This document shows, piece by piece, positions 41,601 through 52,570 of a stretch of 64,000 nt of DNA. This stretch comes from Rhizomys pruinosus (taxonomy: Eukaryota; Chordata; Mammalia; Rodentia; Spalacidae), in assembly GCA_009823505.1 (NCBI GenBank), contig VZQC01010425.1, positions 1,139,559 through 1,203,558 of the forward strand, in the 5' to 3' direction. Within the stretch, counting starts at the first letter, position 1; every line of letters starts with the position of its first letter. The notes under the pieces were generated by a model. It was not told where the DNA came from and searched no databases. It saw nothing but the letters and a program-made list of their open reading frames with translations. Made by a program: the position numbers and the translations under genes.

Positions 41601-41829
41601 GAGGTGGGTAGGGCTGTGCTTGCTCTTCCCTCCTCATGCCCCCATCACCTGCAAAAAAAGGAGATGGTCAAATTCTTTCCCCATCTAGACCTGACTCCCA
41701 GGCTGAGTGACAAACCTGTCATTTGTCTTCTTAGCAACCTGCTGCTCTCTGCTGGTAGTCATTGCAGTCTGTTCTGAAGCCATCATTCAGGTGGTAATCA
41801 TTGACAAGCTCCCTCCTCAAGTAGACTAA
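41601..41829. other. unique sequence
   Basis: Nothing recognised. Confidence 0.4.
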
Positions 41830-41960
41830 AGCTCCACGAGTGAGTGCAGGAGCAGTGTGTTTCTTCTGCTGCTGTGTCCTAGCATGCAGTGCTGTGTTTA
41901 GCAGGATCAAGCGTACAAGAATAATATGTCAGAACAGAGGATGGATGAGTACCTCCTGGC
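41830..41960 (+). repeat. L2 LINE 3' fragment
   Basis: 'agactaaagctccacgagtgagtgcaggagcagtgtgtttc ... gtgtcctagcatgcagtgctgtgtttagcaggatc' has the order of the L2 3' end. Confidence 0.55.
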
Positions 41961-42154
41961 CCATTGACATGAGGTGATTAGTACCTAGCTGTAAGGGTTA
42001 AAGGGCACAAGCCCCTCACTCTGAGCCCTGCAGCTGAGTTGGAGGGGGTAGCTGGCTTGTTGCCTCAGTGCCTCGCAGGAGCCACTGAAAGGCCCAGTGA
42101 GTTCTCACCTCCTCCTTTCCTCTCCTGCTCATTCCTCCTTCCTGTACTCCCCCA

Positions 42155-42310
42155 TCTGCCAATGGGCACCAGCCAATGGGCACCAAGGGGAGAAAAGGCA
42201 CTGGTGCCTGGCCGAGACAGTACCTGATGCCAGGAGAGGCAGGCAGTGGGTGGAGCCTCCAGCATATTCGCCAATCCCAAGCCAATCATCCTGTGTCCTA
42301 GGGCCAATCC
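42155..42310. promoter_or_regulatory. cluster of five CCAAT boxes
   Basis: CCAAT occurs at 42159, 42173, 42271, 42282 and 42304, all on the plus strand. The first pair arises from a tandem 14-bp repeat (GCCAATGGGCACCA). The last three are 11 and 22 bp apart, about one and two helical turns. NF-Y binds CCAAT, often in such arrays at promoters and LTRs. No TATA box or CpG island is evident nearby. Confidence 0.4.
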
Positions 42311-42688
42311 TGGCAGGGGCACAGAACTGCTCCCCAGCACCTCACCAGGAGCCCTGGCAGACAATGTCCCATGGGGTCTAAGAGGCCCAGAAGGAGGAGA
42401 GCTCATTATTAGACAGTAATGAGGCACATCCTCTAAGAGCTTGCACTGATAGAGGGACATGTGCTTGATGTCTTGTGAAGCAGAAAGAGAGACAGCACGT
42501 GAATGTGATGCTCTATTTCCTCTGCTGGGTGCTAAAATCACAGCTGTTCACTGCCTCACTGTCCTTTAAACTGGGCACAGACACTATACAGACGCTTCTG
42601 TGCGTAAATATATTTTATAATTTAAGAATGTTATAGCTGTCTAGTACTACCATTAAACACATGGATTCCAGAAGTCAGGACTGTCTGA
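42311..42688. other. unique sequence
   Basis: Nothing recognised. Confidence 0.4.
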
Positions 42689-42689
42689 G

Positions 42690-42898
42690 CTAATTTTCCA
42701 GCTCTGTCATTTGCTAGATGCCTGACCTTGGGTTGGATATTAAACCTCTCTTTCGTCTAATTTCCTCAGAAGTAAATGGGGTTAATAACGGGCCCTGCCT
42801 CCAAGTTTGGTTGGGAAGAACAATTTTGTTAATGCATGTGATATACAGAGAACAAGGTCTGACATACAGTAAGTATAGAATAACCATTAGCTATTGTT
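42690..42898 (+). repeat. MIR SINE, near full length
   Basis: 'ccagctctgtcatttgctagatgcctgaccttgggttgg ... tctaatttcctcagaagtaaatggggttaataacggg ... acatacagtaagtatagaataaccattagctattgttag'. Confidence 0.92.
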
Positions 42899-42899
42899 A

Positions 42900-43315
42900 G
42901 TGTCCTAGTTTGCTTTCTGTTGCTGTGATAAAAGACTCCTCTGACAAACAAAAAAAAAGCTTGGGGGAGGAAAGGGTTTATTTTCATTTCCAGGTCACAG
43001 TCCATCACTGAGGGAAGCTAAGGTGACAAGTCAAGGCCGGAACCTAGGGCAGGAACTGAAGGAGAGGCACCAGAAGGAAGTTACATACTGGACTGGTCAG
43101 CTACCTTTATTGTACAGCCCAGGCCAAAACAGCCCAGGGATGGCACTGCCCACAGTGGGCTGTGCCCACCTATATCCATTATCAATTAAGAAAATGTCTC
43201 ACAGATATGTGTATAGGCCACACTGATGAAAGCAATTTCTCAGCTGAGGTTCATTCTTAGCAGGGAACTGTAGTTTAGACCAAGCTGTCAAAAACTAACC
43301 AGCACAGTTAGTAGA
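42900..43315 (+). mobile_element. hAT-like rodent MITE, near full length
   Basis: 'gtcctagtttgctttctgttgctgtgataaaagactcc ... ggaaagggtttattttcatttccaggtcacagtccatcactgagggaag ... gggatggcactgcccacagtgggctg ... aattaagaaaatgtctcacag ... aactaaccagcaca'. Same family as 31285-31660, reverse orientation. The name URR1 is from memory and uncertain. Confidence 0.8.
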
Positions 43316-43349
43316 CCTTTTCTCAAGGGTATTAAAACGTGTCTGTTGG

Positions 43350-43435
43350 GCTCCAGACGTGGCCCAGTTGGTACAGTGCTTGTCTGCCATGCTTAAAGCC
43401 CTTGGTTCTGTTGTCAGCACACAGAAAAAAAAAAT
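43350..43435 (+). mobile_element. ID SINE
   Basis: 'gggctccagacgtggcccagttggtacagtgcttgtctgccatgcttaaagcccttggttctgttgtcagcac' plus A tail. Confidence 0.8.
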
Positions 43436-43439
43436 TTAA

Positions 43440-44270
43440 AAAATGTCATCATCTGTGCATAGTTGACCGGTCAGTGTAAAAATCATCAAGACATCACTTG
43501 CAGACTATTGAAAGGGACAATGAGAGCTGCCTCAACCAATATCTGTCTTCCAAGGGGAGGCCCTGAGTGGTGCACGGCCCCACAGAGAGCCTCCCTAGCT
43601 GCCTACCTCCCCACACTGTGAGAATACCTGGGGGGCATGCTTTTTCCTTTAACTCGCTCCCTTCCTTGCGGCCACAGTGTCCTAGGTCCCGTGGCATCCA
43701 GGCTGGTGGAGGAGGGGCTGAGTGCTGTGTCTCTGAGAAGCCTGCTCTCCTGACAGGTCGTAGAAGATGGCATTAGTACCAGCTCAGTGAAGCCCCGGCT
43801 ACTCTGAGCTGCTGCCTTCTCGCCTGGGGTGGAGGAGGTGGAGAGTCCAAGCACACTTGGAGGAGGAGACAGAGTGCCAGTGGGATGCATCTACAGGGAG
43901 GGGCCACGGCCTGAAGCGGTGCCCATGCTGACTGCTGGGAGGTGGCGGAGGAGACCGGCCAAAGGAAAAAGGAAACATGGGTTTCTGGCCAACTTGTGAA
44001 TTGGAACTGAGGAAGCGAGGGAGGCTGGGATGGGGGCTGGATTGGCTCCAGGGCCCTGGGACAGAAATAGGCCAGGCCACTGGGTTTCCAGATCAGTCTT
44101 GCTCTGCTTGCCTGACTCAGCCACTCACAAACAGGGAGCCAAATGGACACTGGAGAAGGTAGTGCTCGGCTCCCAGCTGGGGCAGGAAGAAGCAGCAGAG
44201 CAGAGCCAAGGCCAGTATCCTCTGTCCTTCTACCCTGCCTCATAGGACTCATGACCACTCACTTCTCTGT
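43440..44270. other. unique sequence, no gene seen
   Basis: Overlapping open frames on both strands (43773-44258 minus, 161 codons) with no domain. GC-moderate. Confidence 0.4.
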
Positions 44271-44382
44271 TAGGGATTTGTTAAACATCTATTCATCTAG
44301 AAAGAACACTCCTCAAAGGCAGGGCTTTGTCCCTTTTGTACACTCCCAGAGCAATGTTTGCCACAGAGCAGGTACTTAACTC

Positions 44383-44425
44383 TTTCTCCTCTTCCTCTTC
44401 CTCCTCTTCCTCTTCTTATTTCTCC
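44383..44425. repeat. CTTCCT-type pyrimidine repeat
   Basis: 'tttctcctcttcctcttcctcctcttcctcttcttatttctcctc', probably the tail of the adjoining SINE. Confidence 0.9.
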
Positions 44426-44601
44426 TCTTTCTTTTTTCGAGATAGTGTCTCATGTAGCCCAGGATGACTTTGAATTCCTGATCCACCTGCCTCCACCTCT
44501 GGAGTACTGGAATTACAGATGTATATAGTACTAGGGAATCAAGTCTGCGGCTGTGCATGTAAAAGGAAGCACTCTGACGGCTGAGCTATATCCCCAGCCC
44601 C
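44426..44601 (-). mobile_element. B4-type SINE
   Basis: B1-like 'tttttcgagatagtgtctcatgtagcccaggatgactttgaattcc' joined to an ID-like head in antisense 'ctctgacggctgagctatatccccagcccc'. Confidence 0.8.
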
Positions 44602-44689
44602 ATAAATGGTCTTTGAATGGATGAGTGAGTGACACATTTCCCTCCCCACCCAACCTGGGGCTGGCAGGGTCCACAGTGCAGGAAGGCCG

Positions 44690-44800
44690 TGGTTACCACC
44701 ATCATTTTAGTAGATGATAAAGCCGAGATCCACAGAGGTTAAAGGGCTTACTCAGCACAGGAAGAAAATGGCATATGTTGGCTTTTATCTCATGGTTTCC
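44690..44800 (-). repeat. MIR SINE fragment
   Basis: 'accatcattttagtagatgataaagccgagatccacagaggttaaagggcttactcagcacaggaag'. Confidence 0.7.
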
Positions 44801-45647
44801 AACTTAAGTGTTCTTTTAATACTCCAGTATTTCTTGAGAGAGTGAGAAAGAGACAGAGAGAGAGAGAGAGAGGAAAGTTGTCTGTCTGCCAGGTGCCACT
44901 TGGGCACCCCTGTGGGTACCTGTACTAGAAAAAAGCTGGTCTTGAGTCATTTTGAGTGTTTATTTATGGAGAGACTTAGAACATTGGTCACATGGAGCCT
45001 CAGAAAGCCCTAACCGCTGTGGGACATCTGCTTGAGCCATTGCTACTGGCAGGAACTGTCTCTGAGGTATGAGATGAGTGGAAAGCCTGGGGACAGTGAT
45101 TCGTCTTAGGCCAGGTCACCACAGTACATGGGCCATCCTTTGCTGACTGGATTATAGCTCAAATGGGGGAAAGGATGCCACCCAAGGGCCTGACTGTGAC
45201 ATGGCAGGGGGCACGGAGAAGATCTCAGCTTCTGGAAAGAGGCTAGCATATCCACTGCCAGGCTCCGCCATCCCCATGGAGTCTTCTATTCTTTCCATGT
45301 CACCCCTGAGTGACCTAAGCATCTGGGAAACTGACCATGCCAGCTTCTTCTGGGCAGAAGGGCCGGGATGGAAGAGAGGCACCTGTCCCTCTTCCCATGC
45401 AATAAAGAATGCTGTAGTCTCCCTGACCTCCTGGGCAATGAGGAAATGGGCTTTGGGCCACCCCTCACATCCCACAGTCTCCACACTGAGACATTCTGGC
45501 TCACAGACTCCTTTCCTTTGGTTCCGAAGCAGCTATTCCTGCTTTCCAAGTCCGTTGTGGTCTCTGAGAGCAAAGCCTGTCACCTTCTCCACTACCTTCT
45601 CTTGGAAAATGCATGGCTCTCTGGGGGCATACTACTGCAAGGAGAGA
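44801..45647. other. unique sequence, no gene seen
   Basis: Short GA run at 44855-44873. The 216-codon frame 45201-45851 is open mainly because the downstream GA array has no stops. No domain. Confidence 0.4.
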
Positions 45648-45750
<103 letters not shown>

Positions 45751-45861
45751 CCTTCTTTCAGCCTAGAGCTAGAAAGCTCAACTCCCAATTTTTGGGGCAC
45801 ACTACCGGCCAGGGACTGGCTGGACATTATTTCTGCCTTTCAGGGTGCTGAAGAAAGGATG

Positions 45862-46018
45862 CAAGCCAGGCATGTTAGCACATACCTAAAATTCCAGTAC
45901 TTAGAAAGTAGAAGCAGGAGAATTATGAAGTTGAGGCCAGCCTGGGCTAAATAGAGAATTCCAGGAAAGCCTGGGTGACATAGCAAGAGCCGTAGAAACA
46001 ACAAGAACCATCACAACA
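45862..46018 (+). mobile_element. B1 SINE, old
   Basis: 'gcaagccaggcatgttagcacatacctaaaattccagtacttagaaagtagaagcagg ... gttgaggccagcctgggctaaatagagaattcc'. Confidence 0.85.
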
Positions 46019-47700
46019 AAAACCGTGTATCTAGGAGGCTCCAAAGTTGCTTGGTGCCTTCTGGAATGTGTGCCAGCTGGGAGAGAGTCCTTCACACTGG
46101 TCTGGTCACTGCCTGGTACAGGCCTTCAGTGGATGCCAGAGAAGGGGTGGCTTGCCAAGTTGGGCCAGACAGGGCTTAGATGATAGGAAGAGGCTTCCAG
46201 GCAGACTAGAAGCCTGTCCCTGGATTTAGACAAGTGGCAGCCAAGATGGTTCTGCAAGTTTGTTCAGGATCCTGGCCTCCTGGGATCCAGAGGGCTAGGA
46301 ATGGGAATTAGAACTTGGGGGTCAGTGGTCAGGTGATGGCAGGAAAAGGAGGTAGCATGTCAGAATGCTGTCAACCTCAATGAGAGGGAAGACAGCAGAG
46401 GGTGAGGGAGCTGGTGTGCTGAAGAGTCCAGGAGGGAGGGCGGCCAGTTGTGCCTGGAACTCATTAAGGAATCCCCACAGTGTTCTCAGCCCTTTCCCCG
46501 GCAGCCCTCGGCCAAGGGAAAGGTATGCTGAGTCATCAGGAAGATGCCAGGGCTTGTGACAAGCCAAGGACACAGGAGAAAGAATGGCTCTGGGTCCTCT
46601 CTCTTAACTGGGGATGAACTCTGGCACCATGCTGGCATCCCATGAGCAACAGCGCTTGAGGCCAAAGCTTCCCAAAGGTCCTGCCAAGTGAGCTACAGGT
46701 CTTCTGGGCCAGTCATCCTGTCACCCTCAGGGAAGCCCAGGGAGGCCTGTGGTGGCCCAAACCTCCAGGCCCTCTCACCCAGATTGCTTCACAAATGAGA
46801 AAGGCTGGAAAGAGTGGGACAAAGGCTGAGAGGAGGGGCAGGGCAGTGCAGGCAGGGCCTGGCCACAGCGGCAGCCTCCAAGCCCGGCTCCCTCCCATGG
46901 CTCTGCCCCTCTTTCTGCCCCTTCCTTCTGTCCTGCCTACTCTGTTTCCCGTGGGTTCCGCTTCATCTCTTTCCTGGTTTTCTCCAGCTTGATCTTCTCG
47001 CTGTCTCTATTTCTCCATCTCTGCTTCCAGGACCTTCCTGTTCCATCTCCGATTCTCCTAGTCTTTCCTGTTCTGGATTTGTCTGTCTCACTCTATCTTG
47101 TTGCTTCCCTGGCTCAGTCTGTCTCTGTCTGCCCTTTTTCTCTGCCACTCAACATGGCTGTCTTTCTGAGGTTCCTAGCGTCTTTCTCTCAGGAGACCTG
47201 GTCAGCTCTGTCCCCTGGGTCTGGCTAGCAGCTTCTAGAAGCTGGAGGCCTGCTGGCAACTTCCATAGTCTCGTCCTAGTAAGAGCAAAATGGAAGCTGA
47301 AACACAGAGCTCCATGGTCCAACAAGGCCACTCAGGCCACTGCCTGCCACCCGTATGGAGAGGAAAAGACGACAGAGAGGCATAGAGTGTATCACCCCAC
47401 AATGTTTCCACAGGCCTTATGCACCCCAGCTCATTCCTACAAGCTGTTCAGGTTGTAGCTGAAGCCTGACCTCAAGGTCAGGCCTATGTGAGACAGGAAA
47501 CTGCCAGTCAGAGTGACAAGGCCCAACTGTCAAGGAGGCTTCCTGCTCTATCCATACCACACTCCTTGGGCACTGGCAGGAATTGGGCATCTGGATTTGA
47601 AACTTTTAAGTCTCTACCTCCTATGTGACTATAAAGTAGCAAAGGTAATATTCTGAATACAGGTTTGGGCCAGCCTCAAGGCTCACTCAAAGGAAACTTT
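46019..47700. other. unique sequence with pyrimidine-rich stretch
   Basis: 46900-47160 is CT-rich (tctccatctctgcttccaggacc ... tctgtctctgtctgcc), which keeps a 214-codon frame open (46814-47458). Composition explains the frame; no domain is present. Confidence 0.45.
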
Positions 47701-47704
47701 TAAT

Positions 47705-47780
47705 CCTGTGCTGGGACTGGAACCCAGGGCCTCCCATATGGTAGGCAAATACTATACCAACAAGCTATATCCTCAGCCTC
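47705..47780 (-). mobile_element. ID/B4 fragment
   Basis: 'cctgtgctgggactggaacccagggcctcccatatggtaggcaaatactataccaacaagctatatcctcagcc' is an ID head in antisense. Confidence 0.75.
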
Positions 47781-47824
47781 TTTTTATTTAATTTTATTTT
47801 TTCCTAACATAAATTTTTTTTCAG

Positions 47825-47868
47825 TGTGGTGTGTGTATGTATGTGTGTGTTCATGTGTGAGTGTATAT
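47825..47868. repeat. GT-rich tract
   Basis: 'gtgtggtgtgtgtatgtatgtgtgtgttcatgtgtgagtg'. Confidence 0.85.
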
Positions 47869-47939
47869 AGGGCGGTATGCATGTAAATCCTGCCAGAGTT
47901 CAGTGTGGGATGTTTTCCTCTATTGGTTTCCTCTTTTTC

Positions 47940-48105
47940 TTTTTTTTTTCCTGCTTTCTTTCTTTTGGTTTGTTTCTTGAGACCCTGTAGCCCAAGCTGG
48001 CCTGGAACTCACTATGTTGACCAGGCTGGCCTTGAACTCACAGAGATCTGCCTACCTCAGCCCGCTGAGTGCTGTAATTAAAGGCATGTGCCGCCATGCC
48101 CAGCT
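47940..48105 (-). mobile_element. B1 SINE
   Basis: T-rich tail then 'gagaccctgtagcccaagctggcctggaactcactatgttgaccaggctggccttgaactcacagagatctgcc ... ccgccatgcccagct'. Confidence 0.92.
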
Positions 48106-48312
48106 CCACTTTATTTTTTGAGACAGAGTCTCTCACTGACTGGAGCTCATTGATTCAGCTGGCCTGGCTGGTCAAGTTGCTCCAGAGATCTGCCTATCTT
48201 AGCTCCAATAGCACTGAGGCTATCAATTCATTCTATCCTCCGAGAGATAGGGATCCAAACTCAGGTTTTGCATGGCAGGTGCTTTACAGAGTGAGCCGTC
48301 TCCTCCAGCCCC
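48106..48312 (-). mobile_element. RSINE/B4-like SINE, diverged
   Basis: 'ttttgagacagagtctctcactgactggagctcattgattcagctggcctggctggtcaag ... gggatccaaactcaggttttgcatggcaggtgctttacagagtgagccgtctcctccagccc'. A B1-like part followed by a tRNA-like antisense head. Confidence 0.7.
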
Positions 48313-48329
48313 TTACTCATTTTTTGAGA

Positions 48330-48558
48330 CAGAATTTTTAAATTTATTATTTTTATTTTATGTGTATGGCTGTATTGCCTGAATGTGTATAAGTGCACTT
48401 GTGTCATGCAATGCCCTCAGAGTCAGAAGAAGACATTGGATTCCTCTGGAACTGGAGTTATAGACAGTTGTTAGCTGCCACATGGGTGCTGAGAATTGAA
48501 CCCAGGTCCTCTGCAAAAGCAGCCAGTGCTCTTAACCACTGAGCCATCTCTCCAGCTC
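48330..48558 (-). mobile_element. older B2/B3 SINE
   Basis: 'aatgccctcagagtcagaagaagacattggattcctctggaactggagttatagacagttgttagctgcc ... ccatctctccagctc'. Confidence 0.9.
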
Positions 48559-48693
48559 GAGACAGCATCTTAGTAAGGTGGCCTTAAATTTGCCATGTAG
48601 CCTAGGCAGGACTTGAACTTGTGGTTCTCCTGCCTCAGCCTCCAGAGTAGTAGTACAGATCTGAGATTACCGGTCTGTATCCCCATGCCCAAT
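48559..48693 (-). mobile_element. old B1-like fragment
   Basis: 'gagacagcatcttagtaaggtggccttaaatttgccatgtagcctaggcaggacttgaacttgtggttctcctgcc'. Confidence 0.7.
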
Positions 48694-48719
48694 TTAGGAT
48701 GATTCTAAAGATAGAAGAG

Positions 48720-48832
48720 AACCAGGTATGGTGGCACATACCTGTAATCCCAACACTTGGGAGACAGAGACATGCAGATGGACAAGTTTGAGGCTGGCCT
48801 GGGCTCTATAGAGATAACTGTCTCAGGAAACC
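48720..48832 (+). mobile_element. B1 SINE with internal loss
   Basis: 'aaccaggtatggtggcacatacctgtaatcccaacacttgggagacagagacatgcag ... ggcctgggctctatagag'. Confidence 0.85.
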
Positions 48833-48834
48833 TA

Positions 48835-48915
48835 AAAGGAGAAGAGGTGGAGAAGAAGCTGGAGGAGGAGGAAGAATAGGAGTTGGAGGAGGAAGAGGAG
48901 GAAAAGGAGAAAGAA
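48835..48915. repeat. GGA/GAA purine tract
   Basis: 'aaaaggagaagaggtggagaagaagctggaggaggaggaag', the tail side of the B1. Confidence 0.85.
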
Positions 48916-50368
48916 AAGACAATGTCTGAAAAGGAGCAAGCACTGCATTTGTCACAGGGAGGAACTGAGCAGATTGGGACCCTCCATCCTCCTTCCCGGT
49001 TTCACCTTTCCCTCCACTTAGAGTGACGGTGTTATGGTTGGCTCAAAGACGCCTGGGTGTGAGCACAAGCTACAGAGCCTCTTTGCATCTTGGATTCTTC
49101 TGGAGAAGGTCAAGCAGGAGGGGCTGTTTGGGGTGGAGATGGTGGTGGGGCCCGCTGAGGTCGAGCTGGATGGGCAGCAGGGGATGTGGTGGTGCTGGGT
49201 AATCCTGCCTGGGAGAAGTGTGCTCTACCCCCCACGAGGCTTTGAGTCATAGACAAACAGTTCTGCAGTTCCTGCCTCCCTCAGCTCCTGGCCAAAGACA
49301 CACTTGGAATTTCCAAAGTTTGTTTTTTGCTTTTGAATTGCTGCAAGTTGCGGAAACACCCACTTGACAGTGCTAGCCTAGGAAGGACAATTTCTGTCTC
49401 ATGCCATTTGAGGTTGGCACTGGAAGGGCTTCAGAAGACACTCAAATGAGTCTCCCTGAGTCCCCCACAGCCTAAATGGAGGCTTGAAGAAGGGATGAGT
49501 GGCTGCCTGGGCCACCGCAACTCAGTGGCAGAGCTGGCTGAGGACGCTGGCCTACCCCATGCTGCTCACTGGCTATCTGCTCACTCCCTCTTCCTGTTCT
49601 CACAATTTGTAGCCTGCCCAGGCCATCTGTCTTTATCTTTCCATCTTTACTATAAAATGTGTTCTTCACTCCCTAAGAAGCTGAGTGTTGGAGACTCCCA
49701 ACAAATAGAAACTCCTAGCGTCTTCTGCCTCACACTGCCAGATGAGCAATGTGCCCCTTGACCTATATGTCAGGCTCCACCTTTTGTGGATCAGCGCCTC
49801 ATCTGTCCCCTCCACCAGACTTGTCCCCATGCCAGATTAAGCCACCAAGAAAGTCCGTCCAGCCCCATCCAGTTCTGGCGTGTTACTGAGCTGGGCCACT
49901 AGTGGCTTCTCCAACTACTAAATGCCTGACTGAGCAAAGCTGAGGGTAAAACTAGAATTGAACTAGAAAATTGGGTAGAGAGGTGGGATTTATAGCTGCC
50001 CCTAGCCAGGGACATGCTGCCCAGGCTAGAGTGTGAACCGACTTGATCGGGGCCCGGCTCCTGAGCACTTCCCAGCTCTGACCTGAATCTGAACAGACCC
50101 TGCTCTCAGTTCTGCCGTATCTCTCAGTGGCAGGACCAGCGGGTGGGACAAAGGTCCATCTGTCCCCTTCTAAGGAGCCAGGTGGGAGCTCGTGCCTAAA
50201 GTAATGCAGGTGGTGTGCACAGTACATGGCAGACATTCTAATGTAGACACAGATGCCTGTACCACTAAGGAAAGAGCAGGGTCTGCTGTGAGCCACGTGC
50301 CCAGTGGGACTGCCTGGCCTTGGCATGTGGAAGGAGTGCCCTGCACAAAGCGTGACTCTCAGAGTAGA
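48916..50368. other. unique sequence; possible conserved block at 49280-49390
   Basis: At 49300-49380: 'ttggaatttccaaagtttgttttttgcttttgaattgctgcaagttgcggaaacaccc'. It contains the palindrome TGGAATTTCCA (kappaB-like) and no repeat. No gene is recognised elsewhere here. Confidence 0.35.
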
Positions 50369-50369
50369 C

Positions 50370-50500
50370 AGATCTCAGTTAAAAGCCAAGATGTCTTTGC
50401 TTAATGACCTTGGCCAACTTACTTAACCTTGTGAATCCTTGATCTCCTCATCTGTTAGGCCCCACGCCCTCACAGTTCTGAGTTCTAGAGGGCAGTGCCT
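50370..50500 (+). repeat. MIR SINE
   Basis: 'ttgcttaatgaccttggccaacttacttaaccttgtgaatccttgatctcctcatctgttaggc'. Confidence 0.8.
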
Positions 50501-51190
50501 ACCTAGTAAGTATACTTGCTTGGTGGATGGGAGAAGAAACTCCCACGGACACTGGTGTTCAATGGAGTGAAGAGAGAAGAGGAGCACAGCAAGGGGTTCG
50601 GGGTTGGGTTAACCAACAGAAACTTCATGTGCACGAGCAGCAAGAGGTTGTAGCACAGAGAGCTGGCGCATTGACTGATTAACTTATGAGGGGCCATTAG
50701 AGGGCCATATGTCTTCTGTTCACTAAGGGTCTTCTGCAGAGTGGGAACCTATTTAGAGAGGAGAAAGCAGGCTAGAAGAGATTGATTTCCTGACCTTCTG
50801 AGGTCCCCAGAATTGTTACCCACTTACCAAGTGTCATAGTGAAAGCTGACAAAAACAGCATCTTTGAATGTATGCAGCCTTGCTCTGGACACATAGATTG
50901 GGGAGAGTGGCATGGCCTCAATTTCAGCCCACTGGTCTCCTGGGTGAGGTGCTCTCCTGGCTTGAAGTCTCTACCCTCTGGTGATACAACCTTGTGTTCA
51001 TGCCCTAAATGTACACTGGGCTCCTATGTGCAGTGTAGAGGCTCTGTCCTGGGTACTGAGGAGAGCCCAGGAGCTGAGAAGGCTGTCTCAGGAAACAAGG
51101 GTCTGGGCCTCTCCAGTGCTTTTCAGCTGAAGGCCCAGAACCGATCTTCAAGCCAAGGGTATATATGGAGTAGCCAACAAAGCCTGGCCA
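50501..51190. other. unique sequence
   Basis: A 128-codon plus-strand frame (50839-51225) has no domain. Nothing else recognised. Confidence 0.4.
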
Positions 51191-51194
51191 GGGT

Positions 51195-51320
51195 TATTGC
51201 TGACTGGGAGTTTTTCTTTCTGTGAGTTGTATTGCCTCTCCAGACCTCAGTTTCTCCACTTACAAGTGCAGACACCAAGTTAGGTGAATTGTAAGAGCTC
51301 TTTTACCTTTTTAAAGCCTG
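51195..51320 (+). repeat. MIR SINE fragment
   Basis: 'ttgtattgcctctccagacctcagtttctccacttacaagtgcag'. Confidence 0.65.
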
Positions 51321-51609
51321 TAAGGTGGCCACGTAGATGTTGGTGTGGCCCAGGGTAAGGGGCTAGCCTTTAGAACCTCGACAGTCCTTTTCAGCTATAG
51401 ACAGAGCCATCCTCTTGACTTTCTATCTATCTTTCCCAAGAGTTTTGTGCTGGACATTCTAGTCTCTCCCACCTGATACCTACCATGGCCTCTCCAGATG
51501 CCATACTTTTGCTCAGGCTGGGCCCTGGCCCTGGAGTGCCATCTTATTACTTGGCTTAGTAAAGCCTTGTCCTCACCAATACAGCAGAAGGATTTAAATT
51601 TTAAATGCA

Positions 51610-51840
51610 TAGAGGTGGAAGGACGGCTCAGTGGTTAAGAGTACTGGCTGCTCTTGCAGAGGACCTGGATTTGGTTCCCAGCACCCACAGGATAGCTAAC
51701 AACCATCTGTAATTCCAGTTCCAGGGGATCTGATGCCCCCTTCTGACCTCTGCAGGCATTGCATGACATGGGTGCACCCACATGCATCCAGGCACTACAC
51801 GCATACATGTAAAATACAATAAAATTTTTTTTAAAAAAAT
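51610..51840 (+). mobile_element. B2 SINE, older
   Basis: 'agaggtggaaggacggctcagtggttaagagtactggctgctcttgcagagg ... tccaggggatctgatgcccccttctgacctc' and A-rich tail. Confidence 0.92.
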
Positions 51841-52070
51841 TAAAAAATGGATGGAGGGAAGGGTTGGGAATGGATGGTCTCTACTTCCCTCCCACCCCAG
51901 TGTGGATTATTTTTTTGTCAAAACTGTATGAAGGGGCCACTGATGTCCAAAGGATCCTGAGATCAGACATCATGGGTTCAGCACCAACCTGTAAACTCTG
52001 GGATCTTTCTACTGCTATCTATGGGGCTTCTCTCTCCAACAGTCTGCCTTTGAGAGCATTTAGAGCCTGG
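51841..52070. other. unique sequence
   Basis: A weak MIR-like part near 51965-52010 (atgggttcagcaccaacctgtaaactctgggat). No gene. Confidence 0.35.
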
Positions 52071-52074
52071 TTCC

Positions 52075-52238
52075 ACTGTGCACTGAATGTGTGCCCCCTC
52101 CCAGCTCACAGTGGGGAAAGCTAATCTCCAAATAATACTATAGAGAGGTAGCAGGTGCCCTGGGAGGGGCTGTGATCATAAGGACTTAGTCCTCATGAAT
52201 GGGATCAGTACCGTTATAAAAGAGGCCTAAGGAAGCTG
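52075..52238 (+). repeat. MaLR LTR fragment (MST-like)
   Basis: 'cactgaatgtgtgccccctccc', 'tctccaaataatactatagagaggtagcaggtgccctgggaggggctgtgatcataaggacttagtcctcatgaatgggatcagtaccgttataaaagaggcc' follow the MST/MLT1 order (attaggaggtggggcctttgggaggtgattaggtcat ... cttataaaagagg). Confidence 0.8.
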
Positions 52239-52239
52239 A

Positions 52240-52345
52240 TTGGAGTGGATCATGCGTGTCATCCCAGCGATTTGGGAAGCTGAGACAGGTGGAAAGTCAA
52301 GGCCAGCTTAGGCAACATAGTGAGACTCTGTCTTAAAACCCCAAA
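52240..52345 (+). mobile_element. B1-like SINE, short
   Basis: 'ggagtggatcatgcgtgtcatcccagcgatttgggaagctgagacagg ... gcaacatagtgagactctgtctt', proto-B1-like. Confidence 0.75.
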
Positions 52346-52349
52346 ACAA

Positions 52350-52570
52350 TGCTGGAGAGATGGCTCAGCAGTTAAGAGCACTGGCTGCTCTTGCAGAGGA
52401 CCCTGGTTCTATTCCCAGCACCCACATGGAGGCTAGCAACCAGGCATAACTCCAGTTCCAGGGAAATCGGACACCTTCTTCTGACATCTTCAGGGGCTGT
52501 TTAACACAGGTGCACTTAAAGACATGCAGGCAATATACAAATACACATAAAATAAAAATTGAAACAAAAA
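52350..52570 (+). mobile_element. B2 SINE, older
   Basis: 'gctggagagatggctcagcagttaagagcactggctgctcttgcagaggaccc ... acataaaataaaaattg'. Confidence 0.93.

Larger units (their letters stand above)
44275..44635 (+). repeat. L2 3' end split by a B4-type SINE
   Basis: 44275-44380 'ctcctcaaaggcagggctttgtcccttttgtacactcccagagcaatgtttgccacagagcaggtacttaa' continues at 44602 'ataaatggtctttgaatggatgagtgag', as expected for L2. Confidence 0.8.

Noticed and set aside
46814..47458. 214-codon open frame on the plus strand
   Set aside because: CT-rich sequence, low complexity (Ser, Leu, Cys, Phe, Pro), overlaps other open frames, no domain or splice context.
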